Shown: piece after piece, positions 45,815-54,692 of the stretch
How positions within the stretch are numbered: the stretch's first letter is position 1
Layout: the number at the start of each line of letters is the position of its first letter
Origin: Acinetobacter sp. XS-4
Lineage (GTDB): Bacteria; Pseudomonadota; Gammaproteobacteria; Pseudomonadales; Moraxellaceae
DNA: 64,000 nucleotides
Assembly: GCF_023920705.1 (NCBI RefSeq)
Contig: NZ_CP094657.1
Coordinates: 1,612,001-1,676,000 of the forward strand
Reading direction: 5' to 3'
The notes under the pieces: generated by a model
Seen by the model: only the letters and a program-made list of their open reading frames with translations
Told to the model about the DNA's origin: nothing
Databases searched by the model: none
Made by a program: the position numbers and the translations under genes

Positions 45815-46494
45815 TGTCTGCAAAGATGCCAGAAATTAAAATCGTTCGACACGTAAGAGCAAGAAAATTGCGCTTACGTGTTGAGCCTGCTTCAATCCGC
45901 CTGACGGTTCCTTTGTTTTGTAGTAAAAAACAAATTCAGCTTTTTTTAGCGCAATCTGAGCAATGGTTGACCGAGACGTGGAATAAGCAGCAAAACGTCC
46001 AATCGACTTCCATTGATATTCCTTCCGAGATTTATTTTTTTAATAAAGAGCAACCGTTTCAGGTCATTGTTCAAAAGCAGCATCGAGTTTTTCAATTCGA
46101 TTGGGAAAGTAGTTGTTTATTTCTTAAAGACACGCAGCCATATTTGGCATTACAAAGTGCAGTGATTGCCTTTGCAAAACAAGAATTACCCGAGTTTTTA
46201 AAAGAATTAAGTGAACACACTCATTTGGCTTATAGGGAATGTACGATTCGCCGTCCGAAAACTCGTTGGGGAAGTTGTAGCAGTCAACATAATATTATGC
46301 TACATGCTGGCTTAGTACTCATGCCTCATGAAATTGCTCGCTATGTTGCTATTCATGAATTAGCTCACACTAAACATTTTGACCATAGCCCAGCTTTTTG
46401 GGCAGAAGTTGAAAAATACGATCCATATTTTCAAAAACACCGCAGACAACTTAAATCAAATCCGTTGCCTGCATGGTGGTATGTTTCAAACTAA
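45814..46494 (+). CDS. YgjP-like zinc metallopeptidase (DUF45)
   Basis: A 226-residue protein with a YgjP/UTP-pyrophosphatase-associated metal-dependent hydrolase domain. The hydrolase site is VAIHELAHTKHFDHSPAFW (HExxH near residue 180 with a later His), preceded by the TRWGSCSSQHNIMLHAGLV strand typical of SprT-like and YgjP proteins. Its start overlaps the rpiA stop (TAATG). The substrate is unknown. Its 3' end overlaps the convergent lipoprotein gene by 4 bases. Confidence 0.88.
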   Translation: MSAKMPEIKIVRHVRARKLRLRVEPASIRLTVPLFCSKKQIQLFLAQSEQWLTETWNKQQNVQSTSIDIPSEIYFFNKEQPFQVIVQKQHRVFQFDWESSCLFLKDTQPYLALQSAVIAFAKQELPEFLKELSEHTHLAYRECTIRRPKTRWGSCSSQHNIMLHAGLVLMPHEIARYVAIHELAHTKHFDHSPAFWAEVEKYDPYFQKHRRQLKSNPLPAWWYVSN

Positions 46495-48014
46495 CTAAAA
46501 CTACATTCTAGTTGTGGTGTTTGTAAGTTATCTGGTGCTTTTCGGCTGTCTAAACCTGCTTTAGCACTCACGATTTTATTTGCTTTAATTGATAATTGTA
46601 TAAAGTTGTATTGCTGCGTTGAGTTATTTGGTTCGGCGGAACTTGAGTTGAGTAAATAACTTGAGCTTGCAGCATCTGTTTGCAATAAATTATCTGTACT
46701 ATCCGCACTTAACGCAGAGCGATAAGTCTGTGATCCTTTAATAAGGTCGATTTGTCCATTCGCACGAAAATTAAGCTGGCAACCTGTTGCGGTGTCTTCG
46801 TAATGACCCACTAAATAATCTGTAGCAGGTAGTTTTGGGTCGGAAAGATTAATGCTGGTCAAGCCTTGTTTGCAAGGATACGCAGAGCCGTTGCAGGTGG
46901 CTGTAATGCCGCTAAAACCTACAGCACGACGATAATCACCAGCACCATCTATGCGGAAAAAGTCAGTCGTATTTCCGACAGGTACGACCCCTGAATATAG
47001 TTTCTTTTGTAGAAGGTCATAACCTGTTTGGTCTAGAGTGGATTGGCTTTGGGCATCTGCTAATTTAAAGGTAGCGACTTTTAAATTGATTGCAAAATTA
47101 TCGCGTATTGTTTTTTGATTAGCAGCGATATCTAACAGTGTATTTTTGACTGGATCAATATTATCTGGAGCAGCTGTGAAAATAGGGGTGAATGTTGTTT
47201 GATCACCTTGAAGTTTTTTCCCATCTAAAAAGCCATCTTTTAAATCGGTTGCCAAACTTTTAATGAACTCTTGGTATGTGGTTGTTCCAGCATGAAAAGT
47301 TGACCAATATTGTAAGTAGCCAAAGCTAAGATAGCTATCCACATATGTACTAGGTTTTTTAGTTGAATACTGCAATAAATTTAAAACTGTAAGAGGATTG
47401 GCTGGACTTAAACTTGGAATATCGGCATCTTTGAATGCATTAAGAAGCGATCTATAAACATCTTGAGAAGCTAAATCTACATGCAATTGCTCAATGCGGG
47501 TTGGGTCAATTGTCTCTTGAGGAAGTTGTCCCGAGCGTATGGCAGCTCGTTGGTAAATCGCTTCACTGCTTGGACTAATGAAAAGGGTTCTACCACTTAC
47601 ACTGTTTGGTGTAATAAACGCATGATAAACGCCAGAGAAATTTTGGTATGTTGAAGTAATCGGATCAAATACTTGAGATGAATTTTGAGTCGTAATTTCT
47701 ACGCGATATAAACGGCTTAATTTAGCAGTAGGAATTTTGACATTAAAGCTGTTTAAACTCGCAATTGAAGTATCTACTAAAACAGAATTGGTGGTGTTGT
47801 CATATACTTTGAGTTGGATATTACGAATTTCTACAGGGGATTTAACAGTAACATCCGTTGTTGCCTCAGGAGTAGGATCAACAGGTGTTGGAGTGCTTGG
47901 TGAACTACCACTACTACTGCCTCCACCTCCGCAACCTACAAGTGCAGCGCTTAAAATTAATGTGCTTAAACCAAGGTAAGTGCGTAATTTTGTTTCTTTT
48001 GATTGATGAAGCAT
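46491..48014 (-). CDS. Large hypothetical lipoprotein
   Basis: A 507-residue exported lipoprotein. The signal sequence ends in the lipobox ALVGC (Cys at about 28), followed by a Gly/Ser/Pro-rich tether (GGGGSSSGSSPSTPTPVDP). The rest looks like beta-rich surface protein with an RIDGAGDYRRAVGFSG region near 360 and a CNGSAYPC pair. AGCTAGGATG lies around the ATG. It is probably in the outer membrane. No known family; function unknown. Confidence 0.75.
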   Translation of the reverse strand: MLHQSKETKLRTYLGLSTLILSAALVGCGGGGSSSGSSPSTPTPVDPTPEATTDVTVKSPVEIRNIQLKVYDNTTNSVLVDTSIASLNSFNVKIPTAKLSRLYRVEITTQNSSQVFDPITSTYQNFSGVYHAFITPNSVSGRTLFISPSSEAIYQRAAIRSGQLPQETIDPTRIEQLHVDLASQDVYRSLLNAFKDADIPSLSPANPLTVLNLLQYSTKKPSTYVDSYLSFGYLQYWSTFHAGTTTYQEFIKSLATDLKDGFLDGKKLQGDQTTFTPIFTAAPDNIDPVKNTLLDIAANQKTIRDNFAINLKVATFKLADAQSQSTLDQTGYDLLQKKLYSGVVPVGNTTDFFRIDGAGDYRRAVGFSGITATCNGSAYPCKQGLTSINLSDPKLPATDYLVGHYEDTATGCQLNFRANGQIDLIKGSQTYRSALSADSTDNLLQTDAASSSYLLNSSSAEPNNSTQQYNFIQLSIKANKIVSAKAGLDSRKAPDNLQTPQLECSFS

Positions 48015-48204
48015 CCTAGCTCTCCAAAATTAAATCTGATATTTATTTGCTGATATTTGTTTAGTTCTGACAGTTGAATAAGTGCTATCTAATTGTCGCT
48101 AAAATTAAAAAAATTAAAATTACCAAGCATGAAATGGTTTTGTAAGCTTGGACATCCTGTCATACTACTGCACAAGTATAGATTCAAAAATTGAGGTAAT
48201 GCAC

Positions 48205-49254
48205 GTGATTTCTGTCGGAATTGTTGGTGGAACGGGTTATACAGGCGTTGAACTATTACGTATTTTATTACGACATCCTAAAGCGCAGGTTCGAGTTCTT
48301 ACTTCACGTACAGAAGCGGGCAAACCAGTTGCAGATATGTTCCCTAATTTACGTGGACATACTGATCTTCAATTTTCAGATTTAAATATTGATGATTTAA
48401 AAAAATGTGACGTTGTATTTTTTGCTACACCTCATGGTGTTGCGATGCAGCATGCAAAAGAATTGATTGCGGCTGGTACTAAAGTTATTGATTTGGCTGC
48501 TGATTTTCGTTTGCAAAACCTTGAACAGTTTGAGAAGTGGTATGGCATGGAGCATGCTTGCCCAGACGTTTTAGAAAACTCAGTATATGGTTTGGCTGAA
48601 TTAAACCGCGGAAAAATTAAACAGGCGCAAGTTATTGGTAACCCTGGTTGCTACCCGACTACAGTTCAATTAGGTTTGGCGCCACTTTTGAAATCAGCAC
48701 AAGCATTGATTGAAACAAAAAATATTATTATTGATGCGAAGTCAGGTGTTTCTGGTGCTGGTCGTAAAGCAAGCTTAGGTATGATCTATAGTGAAAATGC
48801 TGATAATTTCAAGGCTTATGGCGTTGCGGGCCATCGTCACCATCCAGAAATCGTTGAAGCATTAGAAAATATTTCTGGGCAAAAAGGTGGTTTTGATGGG
48901 CTTTTGTTTGTTCCTCATTTAGTTCCAATGATTCGCGGTATGCTCAGCACAATTTATGTCGATTTGACAGAAACTGGAAAACAAACTGATATTCAGGCAT
49001 TGTATGAGCACTTTTATGCAAATGAAAAATTTGTTGATGTGATGCCTGCTAACAGTTCGCCTGAAACACGTAGTGTACGCGGTGCGAATGAGCTTCGTAT
49101 TGCTTTATATAAGCCGCAGCCGAATAAACTTATTATTCTTGCGGTACAAGATAACCTTGTGAAGGGTGCATCTGGTCAAGCTGTACAAAATATGAACCTT
49201 ATGTTCGGCTTTGATGAAGATGAAGGCTTACAAGGGATTGGTTTATTACCATAA
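48205..49254 (+). CDS. argC: N-acetyl-gamma-glutamyl-phosphate reductase
   Basis: A 349-residue enzyme of arginine synthesis that reduces N-acetylglutamyl phosphate with NADPH. The start [17 protein letters not shown] (NADP loop), the catalytic cysteine in [16 protein letters not shown] (near 150), and [11 protein letters not shown] and GHRHHPEI segments are all present. The GTG at 48205 is chosen as the start: GAGG lies 8 bases before it and the length matches the family; the ATG three codons earlier is too near that site. Single gene, away from argD. Confidence 0.96.
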   Translation: MISVGIVGGTGYTGVELLRILLRHPKAQVRVLTSRTEAGKPVADMFPNLRGHTDLQFSDLNIDDLKKCDVVFFATPHGVAMQHAKELIAAGTKVIDLAADFRLQNLEQFEKWYGMEHACPDVLENSVYGLAELNRGKIKQAQVIGNPGCYPTTVQLGLAPLLKSAQALIETKNIIIDAKSGVSGAGRKASLGMIYSENADNFKAYGVAGHRHHPEIVEALENISGQKGGFDGLLFVPHLVPMIRGMLSTIYVDLTETGKQTDIQALYEHFYANEKFVDVMPANSSPETRSVRGANELRIALYKPQPNKLIILAVQDNLVKGASGQAVQNMNLMFGFDEDEGLQGIGLLP

Positions 49255-49335
49255 AAAACTCTTTTTTGCTTCACACACATTTAAATTTCGATTTAAATGT
49301 GTGTCTTGACTCTGATCTTAAACACTGAGATGACG

Positions 49336-50088
49336 ATGCAAAACTCTGGACAGACGACTTCGGCAGAAAGTTCGTTGCAAAAGAAAAATTTTTTAAATAC
49401 CAATAAGCCTTTGTTTATTGGTGCGGCTATTTTAATGAGTGGTTGTCTTGCGCTCGGCTATACAATTGGGCACCGTCAAGGTCTGACTGTTGTAGGTTAC
49501 GATGCAGATGCAGAGCAATTGGTTGAAGTGGTGCAAAAACAGAAAACAGCTTTAGATGCGGTTAATAAAAGCCTGAACGCTGCGGTACAAGAGCGTGATG
49601 TTGCTGTAACAAATGCAAATGATCTGTTTGAAGCTCTTAATCAAGCTAATGCTGATAAAACGCAGCAAGAAGGTATGAGTAATATCTACCGTGATATCTT
49701 GAGGCAGCGTGGTGGTTTAAGCTTGACCATTCAAAATTTGGCGATCAAACCTCTACCTGAAAATGCTTATGAATATCAGTTGGATCTTGTGCAGGTGAGC
49801 CCAAGTAAGCGCCGTGCTTCAGGATCAATTGAGATAAGACTCATTAAAGATACAGAAGTTTTAGTTGTACCACTTGAAGCTAAAAGTTTTAACTTTACTG
49901 ACTTCGAGCGCTTAACAGGTCGTTGGACGATGCCTAAAGGTTTTACACCTCAATTTATTGAGGTACGTTTAACAGGCGGCTCTGATACACCAGTTATTAA
50001 ACGTTTTAGTTGGCAGCGCGGTAAACCTGTCGAAACATCTTCTGCTTTCGTGGCAGAAATTCCTCAAGCTGAAGCAAATTCACAATAG
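49336..50088 (+). CDS. Inner-membrane-anchored coiled-coil protein (DUF6776-like)
   Basis: A 250-residue protein with one N-terminal span (PLFIGAAILMSGCLALGYTIG, about 25-45), a coiled-coil (LVEVVQKQKTALDAVNKSLN, about 63-82) and a C-terminal beta domain (LSLTIQNLAIKPLPENAYEY) facing the periplasm. This layout is that of the DUF6776 family of unknown function. The ATG at 49336 is taken (GAG six bases before it). It lies directly upstream of clpS but has no known link. Confidence 0.65.
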   Translation: MQNSGQTTSAESSLQKKNFLNTNKPLFIGAAILMSGCLALGYTIGHRQGLTVVGYDADAEQLVEVVQKQKTALDAVNKSLNAAVQERDVAVTNANDLFEALNQANADKTQQEGMSNIYRDILRQRGGLSLTIQNLAIKPLPENAYEYQLDLVQVSPSKRRASGSIEIRLIKDTEVLVVPLEAKSFNFTDFERLTGRWTMPKGFTPQFIEVRLTGGSDTPVIKRFSWQRGKPVETSSAFVAEIPQAEANSQ

Positions 50089-50097
50089 TAACATCCT

Positions 50098-50511
50098 ATG
50101 CGAACAAATAAGCGTCAAACAAACTTAAAAGATATCAAGGCTTCTTTTCAGCAGTCTGGTTATGTCGATTGGCACTTCCATCCACGCTTAAGTGATTCGC
50201 AAAACGAAGATCATGACGGAGAGGTTGTTGTACAAACAGCACCTCCAGAACTCAAGCGTCCACCGTTATATGCAGTCTTATTAATGAATGACGATTACAC
50301 GCCAATGGACTTTGTAATTGAAATTTTACAACAATACTTTGCAATGAATCTTGACCAAGCAACTCAAGTAATGCTAACAGTACACTATGAAGGTAAAGGT
50401 ATTGCTGGGGTATATCCAAGAGACATCGCGGAAACCAAAGCAAACCTTGTTAATAATTACGCTCGATCGCAAGGTCATCCATTACTTTGCCAGATTGAGC
50501 CTAAAGCATAA
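50098..50511 (+). CDS. clpS: ATP-dependent protease adaptor ClpS
   Basis: A 137-residue adaptor that carries N-degron substrates to ClpAP. A disordered front (about 1-45) leads to the ClpS core: [20 protein letters not shown] (about 60-79; D-D-Y-T-P-M-D-F contacts the N-degron), and the [20 protein letters not shown] end (about 97-116). The front is longer than in E. coli (106 residues). clpA starts 9 bases downstream. Confidence 0.95.
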   Translation: MRTNKRQTNLKDIKASFQQSGYVDWHFHPRLSDSQNEDHDGEVVVQTAPPELKRPPLYAVLLMNDDYTPMDFVIEILQQYFAMNLDQATQVMLTVHYEGKGIAGVYPRDIAETKANLVNNYARSQGHPLLCQIEPKA

Positions 50512-50520
50512 GGGGGTTAC

Positions 50521-52797
50521 ATGCTCAGTCGTCAATTAGAAGTATCATTACGTTTGGCTGTTAGCATGGCTCGTCAAAAGAGACATGAGTTTCTTACAGT
50601 TGAACATTTATTATTAGCACTACTCGACAACGATTCGGCTGTAAATGCTTTAAAAGCATGTGGGGCTGATATAGTTTCTTTACGTAAAGAATTAGAAGAA
50701 TATGTAGAACAACATACTCCTAAGCTTGGCGAAAATAGCGAGCAAGCGCCTCATCCAACAGAAAGTTTCGACCGCATTTTGCAACGTGCTATTTTCCACG
50801 TGCAATCAAGTGGTGGCGATCGTACTGTTGAAGGTGCGGATGTTTTGGTTGCAATGTATTCAGAGCGTGATTCTTTTGCCGTGTATTTGCTTAAACGTCA
50901 TCAAATCAATCGATTGACATTGACTCAATACTTGTCTCATGGGACACGTAAAGATGAAGTGCAAGTTGAAGAAGAAGTTGAAGATATTGAAGGTGAAACG
51001 AGTACGGGCAATGCAGGACCATTAGAGCTTTATACGCTGAACTTAAATGTTGAAGCGCAAAAAGGCAAAACTGATCCACTTATTGGTCGTGAAAAAGAAA
51101 TTGAGCGTACAGCGCAAATTCTTTGCCGCCGTCGCAAAAATAACCCATTACTTGTAGGTGATCCGGGCGTTGGTAAAACCTCGATTGCTGAAGGTTTGGC
51201 ATGGTTAATTGTGAATGGCAAGGCGCCTAAACCTTTAAGTCAGGCTGAAGTCTATAGCTTAGATATTGGTGCATTAGTTGCTGGCACCAAATATCGTGGT
51301 GATTTTGAAAAACGTTTAAAACAATTGCTTAATGCTTTGAAGAAAAATCCAAATGCGATTTTATTCATTGATGAAATTCATATGATCATTGGTGCAGGCT
51401 CAAGTATGGGCAGCACAATGGATGCTTCGAATTTGATCAAACCGGCTTTGGCTAATGGTACTTTACGTTGTATCGGTTCAACGACGTTCCAAGAATATCG
51501 TCAGGTTTTTGAAAAAGATCATGCGTTATCACGTCGTTTCCAGAAAATTGACGTCAATGAGCCAAGTATTGCTGAAACAATTGATATTTTGCGTGGCTTG
51601 AAATCTAAATTTGAAGATTTCCACCACGTACAATATGACGATAAGGCATTGGTATCAGCTGTAGAGCTTTCTGCTAAATTCATTAATGATCGTTTCTTGC
51701 CAGATAAGGCAATTGATGTGATTGACGAAGCTGGTGCTCAGCGTCGTTTGAAAGCTGAAAGCGATGATAGTTTGATTACGGTAGAGAATATCGAAGATAT
51801 CGTTTCTAAGATTGCTCGTATTCCGCCTAAAACTGTTTCTAAAGACGATAAGTCAGTGCTTGAAAATCTTGAGCGTGATTTAAAACGCGTTGTGTTTGGT
51901 CAAGACGAGGCGATTACCGCTTTAGGCTCAGCGATCAAGTTGTCTCGTGCTGGGTTGAAATCACCAGATAAGCCAGTGGGTAGTTTTGTTTTTGCTGGAC
52001 CAACAGGTGTCGGTAAAACCGAAGTGACTAAGCAACTTGCGAAGCTGTTAGGTGTTGAGCTTGTGCGTTTCGATATGTCTGAATATATGGAACGCCATGC
52101 AGTTTCACGTTTGATTGGTGCACCTCCGGGTTATGTGGGTTATGACCAAGGTGGGCTGTTAACTGATGCAATCCATAAGAACCCGCACTGTGTTTTATTG
52201 CTAGATGAAATTGAGAAAGCACATCCTGATGTATTTAATCTATTGCTACAAATCATGGATCATGGTGCTTTAACGGATAACAACGGACGTAAGTCAGACT
52301 TTAGAAACGTTATTATTGTCCTGACTACGAATATTGGAGCAGAAAGTATTTCTCGCGCGAGTATTGGTTTTACTGAACAAGATCATAGTTCTGATAACCA
52401 AGAAGCAATGAAGCGTGCTTTCTCACCAGAGTTTCGTAACCGTCTAGATAGTGTTATTCAATTCAAGTCATTACCAACAACTGTGATTGAGTCTGTGGTT
52501 GATAAATTCTTAACAGAATTACAAGCACAACTAGATGACAAACAAGTTGTACTTGATGTCGATCAAAGTGCTCGTGATTGGTTGGCAACAAATGGTTATG
52601 ACCGCTTGATGGGTGCTCGACCAATGCAACGCCTCATTCAAGAACACTTGAAGAAACCACTAGCTGAAATGATTCTGTTTGGCGAACTTGCAGATCATGG
52701 TGGTAATGTGGCTGTATCAGTGAAAAATGAAGATGGTAAAGCTGTCGGCTTAAAACTCGAAGTTTTTGAAGATCATCATACGGCAGAACCAGCGTAA
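50521..52797 (+). CDS. clpA: ATP-dependent Clp protease ATP-binding subunit ClpA
   Basis: A 758-residue AAA+ unfoldase. N-domain repeats (1-145), AAA1 with Walker A GDPGVGKT and Walker B ILFIDEIHMIIGAGS (about 285), AAA2 with GPTGVGKTE and LLLDEIEKAHPDVF (about 557), arginine finger regions, and the ClpP-contact IGFTEQDHSSD loop. It feeds unfolded proteins to ClpP (not in this window). It is coupled with clpS. Confidence 0.97.
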   Translation: MLSRQLEVSLRLAVSMARQKRHEFLTVEHLLLALLDNDSAVNALKACGADIVSLRKELEEYVEQHTPKLGENSEQAPHPTESFDRILQRAIFHVQSSGGDRTVEGADVLVAMYSERDSFAVYLLKRHQINRLTLTQYLSHGTRKDEVQVEEEVEDIEGETSTGNAGPLELYTLNLNVEAQKGKTDPLIGREKEIERTAQILCRRRKNNPLLVGDPGVGKTSIAEGLAWLIVNGKAPKPLSQAEVYSLDIGALVAGTKYRGDFEKRLKQLLNALKKNPNAILFIDEIHMIIGAGSSMGSTMDASNLIKPALANGTLRCIGSTTFQEYRQVFEKDHALSRRFQKIDVNEPSIAETIDILRGLKSKFEDFHHVQYDDKALVSAVELSAKFINDRFLPDKAIDVIDEAGAQRRLKAESDDSLITVENIEDIVSKIARIPPKTVSKDDKSVLENLERDLKRVVFGQDEAITALGSAIKLSRAGLKSPDKPVGSFVFAGPTGVGKTEVTKQLAKLLGVELVRFDMSEYMERHAVSRLIGAPPGYVGYDQGGLLTDAIHKNPHCVLLLDEIEKAHPDVFNLLLQIMDHGALTDNNGRKSDFRNVIIVLTTNIGAESISRASIGFTEQDHSSDNQEAMKRAFSPEFRNRLDSVIQFKSLPTTVIESVVDKFLTELQAQLDDKQVVLDVDQSARDWLATNGYDRLMGARPMQRLIQEHLKKPLAEMILFGELADHGGNVAVSVKNEDGKAVGLKLEVFEDHHTAEPA

Positions 52798-52800
52798 CTT

Positions 52801-53163
52801 ATGTTAATTGATAGTCTTGCTATAACTCGAATACTGAGTGTATTCGGGTTATTTATTATCACAGCAATTGCTGAAATTCTTGGTTGTTATTTCCCTTATC
52901 TGATTTTAAGAGAAGGCAAGTCTGCTTGGCTGTGGCTACCTACAGCTTTGAGCTTGGCTATCTTTGTCTGGCTGCTAACTCTGCATCCAGCGGCTTCTGG
53001 GCGCATTTATGCTGCATATGGCGGCATTTATATTTTTACTGCTCTTATGTGGTTGCGCTTTGTGGATCAGGTTGGATTAACAAGATGGGATATATTGGGT
53101 GGTCTAATCGTGCTTTGTGGAGCTGGCTTAATTATTTTACAACCACAAGGGCTGATTCGTTAA
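52801..53163 (+). CDS. YnfA/UPF0060 family membrane protein
   Basis: A 120-residue inner-membrane protein with four spans. It has the family front [26 protein letters not shown] (about 18-43) and the [25 protein letters not shown] region (about 62-86). UPF0060/YnfA proteins resemble small multidrug transporters, but function is not proven. The ATG lies 3 bases after the clpA stop. Its own terminator is not seen; the attenuator region follows. Confidence 0.9.
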   Translation: MLIDSLAITRILSVFGLFIITAIAEILGCYFPYLILREGKSAWLWLPTALSLAIFVWLLTLHPAASGRIYAAYGGIYIFTALMWLRFVDQVGLTRWDILGGLIVLCGAGLIILQPQGLIR

Positions 53164-53221
53164 CACAATGAGCGAATCAAATCTTAAGCGTGAAAATAAG
53201 AAGTTTTTTCAAAAAAAAGAC

Positions 53222-53250
53222 TTGTCAAAGCCCTCAACAATGCGTATTTT
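53222..53250 (+). promoter_or_regulatory. Promoter of the aromatic leader / aroG unit
   Basis: TTGTCA (53222-53227) and TATTTT (53245-53250) are separated by 17 bases. A start near 53257 would place both leader peptides and the terminator on the mRNA. Confidence 0.55.
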
Positions 53251-53286
53251 AGATTTAAGGAACATTTTTTAATATTTGAGATAAAG

Positions 53287-53343
53287 ATGTTAAATCTATC
53301 TGTGAACACTAACGCTTATTATTACTTTTGGCAATTTAGATAG
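53287..53343 (+). CDS. Leader peptide 1 (Tyr/Phe/Trp-rich)
   Basis: An 18-codon frame, MLNLSVNTNAYYYFWQFR then TAG. Residues 11-15 are Tyr-Tyr-Tyr-Phe-Trp, the pattern of an attenuation leader for aromatic amino acids. GAG lies six bases before the ATG. The stop codon ends at 53343, just at the start of a set of alternative RNA helices that lead to the terminator at 53391-53421. It senses charged aromatic tRNA by ribosome stalling; the peptide itself probably has no function. Confidence 0.75.
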   Translation: MLNLSVNTNAYYYFWQFR

Positions 53344-53421
53344 TTGCCTGAGCGTATTCGGGCATGAGAAAGTTGCCCATCACAGTTAATACCTGATCGG
53401 CAACCCCGATCAGGTTTTTTT
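53330..53421 (+). promoter_or_regulatory. Transcription attenuator with alternative helices
   Basis: Helix A: GGCAA 53330-53334 with TTGCC 53344-53348. Helix B: GCCTGA 53346-53351 with TCGGGC 53358-53363. Helix C: GGGCA 53360-53364 with TGCCC 53374-53378. Antiterminator: GTTGCCCATC 53372-53381 with GATCGGCAAC 53395-53404 (one mismatch). Terminator: ACCTGATCGG 53391-53400 with CCGATCAGGT 53406-53415 plus seven T. A ribosome stalled at the YYYF codons masks GGCAA, so helix B forms, the GTTGCCC element is free, and the antiterminator wins. A ribosome that reaches the stop masks helix B and termination wins. Confidence 0.7.
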
Positions 53422-53453
53422 ATGCTTTATCTTTTTGAATCGAGGAACTTAAA

Positions 53454-53546
53454 ATGAACAACATGACTTATTCGTACTTTAGCAACTTTTATTGGTTTTA
53501 CTTTTGCTTACCATTACCAACGAATAGATCCAAAACGCTCAAATAA
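53454..53546 (+). CDS. Leader peptide 2 (aromatic-rich)
   Basis: A 30-codon frame whose residues 6-17 are YSYFSNFYWFYF: nine of twelve are aromatic. It starts MNNMTYSYFSNF and ends with a basic tail. A strong ribosome-binding site, GAGGA, lies 7 bases before the ATG. It is downstream of the first attenuator and 41 bases before aroG. A hairpin, GGACTG/CAGTCC (53553-53558 with 53568-53573), lies between its stop and the aroG ribosome-binding site, so it could act on aroG translation or on a second attenuation step. A tandem leader arrangement is unusual. Confidence 0.65.
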   Translation: MNNMTYSYFSNFYWFYFCLPLPTNRSKTLK

Positions 53547-53587
53547 ATGATCGGACTGAATAGATTGCAGTCCCAAGGAAAAAACCA

Positions 53588-54643
53588 ATGAATGCCCTAA
53601 ATACTTTATTGACACAAAGCAATACAAAAGAAACACCAGTTAGTTTACCTGTCCAGTTAAAAGCAAAATATCCGCTTGCACACTCTTTCGTGCGTCAAAT
53701 TGCCGAACATCGCCAAACTATTCAAAATATTCTTATCGGCAAAGATCCTCGGTTAATGGTAATTACAGGGCCTTGTTCAATTCATGATCCGGTTGCAGTG
53801 CTTGAATACGCTGAAAGATTGCAAAAATTACAAGAAAAAGTAAAAGATCAGATTTTTATCGTGATGCGTGCATATATTGAAAAACCTCGTACAACTGTGG
53901 GTTGGAAAGGTTTTATGTACGATCCAAATTTAGATGGCTCATCAAATTTACAACTTGGTTTAGAAAAGTCTCGTGAACTTTACCTGCAAATTATTGAAAA
54001 AGGTTTGCCAATTGCGAGTGAAATTTTAAGTCCAATGGCGACTGGTTACTTTGATGATTTATTGGCTTGGGGTGCAATTGGTGCTCGTACAAGTGAATCT
54101 CAGATTCACCGCGAAATCTCAAGCCACATGCCATACAGCATTGGTTTCAAGAATGGTACTGATGGTTCAATTCAGATTGCATTAGATGCGATTCAGTCAG
54201 CACAAAATGAGCATCAATTTTTAGGAATGAACCAACAAGGCTTGCCTTCAGTGATTCAGAGTGATGGCAATCCATTACCACACTTGATTTTGCGTGGAGC
54301 AAATCATGGGCCAAATTACGATTTAGCTTCAATTCAGGCGATACGAGAAAAACACAAACAAAATCTTCCTGCATTAGTCATTGACTGTAGTCATGGCAAT
54401 AGCAGTAAAGATCCGTTGCGTCAGCCAGAAGTTTTACAGCAAATCGTTGCTGAACGTTTAAAAACACAAGTAAAGGGTGTCATGATTGAAAGTCATTTAG
54501 TTGATGGTAGCCAAAAAATTTCTTGTGATATGACTTATGGGCAGTCCGTAACTGATGGTTGTTTAGGATGGGAAAAAACAGAGCAACTTTTGTTAAGTGT
54601 TTCTGAGCAATTAAAGGAGAAAGAGTTAGCTCATTCTGCTTAA
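53588..54643 (+). CDS. aroG: 3-deoxy-7-phosphoheptulonate (DAHP) synthase, class I
   Basis: A 351-residue enzyme that condenses PEP and erythrose 4-phosphate, the first step of the shikimate path. Family segments: VITGPCSIHDPVAVLEYAERL (about 58-78), RAYIEKPRTTVGWKGFMYDP (about 98-117), GARTSESQIHRE (about 171), and VIDCSHGNSSKDP (about 265). The choice between the Phe-, Tyr- or Trp-sensitive isozymes (aroG/aroF/aroH) cannot be made from motifs I trust; symbol aroG is tentative. AAGGA lies 8 bases before the ATG. It is controlled by the leader region upstream. Confidence 0.93.
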   Translation: MNALNTLLTQSNTKETPVSLPVQLKAKYPLAHSFVRQIAEHRQTIQNILIGKDPRLMVITGPCSIHDPVAVLEYAERLQKLQEKVKDQIFIVMRAYIEKPRTTVGWKGFMYDPNLDGSSNLQLGLEKSRELYLQIIEKGLPIASEILSPMATGYFDDLLAWGAIGARTSESQIHREISSHMPYSIGFKNGTDGSIQIALDAIQSAQNEHQFLGMNQQGLPSVIQSDGNPLPHLILRGANHGPNYDLASIQAIREKHKQNLPALVIDCSHGNSSKDPLRQPEVLQQIVAERLKTQVKGVMIESHLVDGSQKISCDMTYGQSVTDGCLGWEKTEQLLLSVSEQLKEKELAHSA

Positions 54644-54659
54644 TCATTTGCCGATTTAA

Positions 54660-54692
54660 AAAGGGATCTATTCATAGATCCCTTTATTTTTT
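54660..54692. terminator. Terminator after aroG
   Basis: AAAGGGATCTA pairs with TAGATCCCTTT around TTCA, followed by T-rich DNA; shared with the convergent hydrolase gene. Confidence 0.85.
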
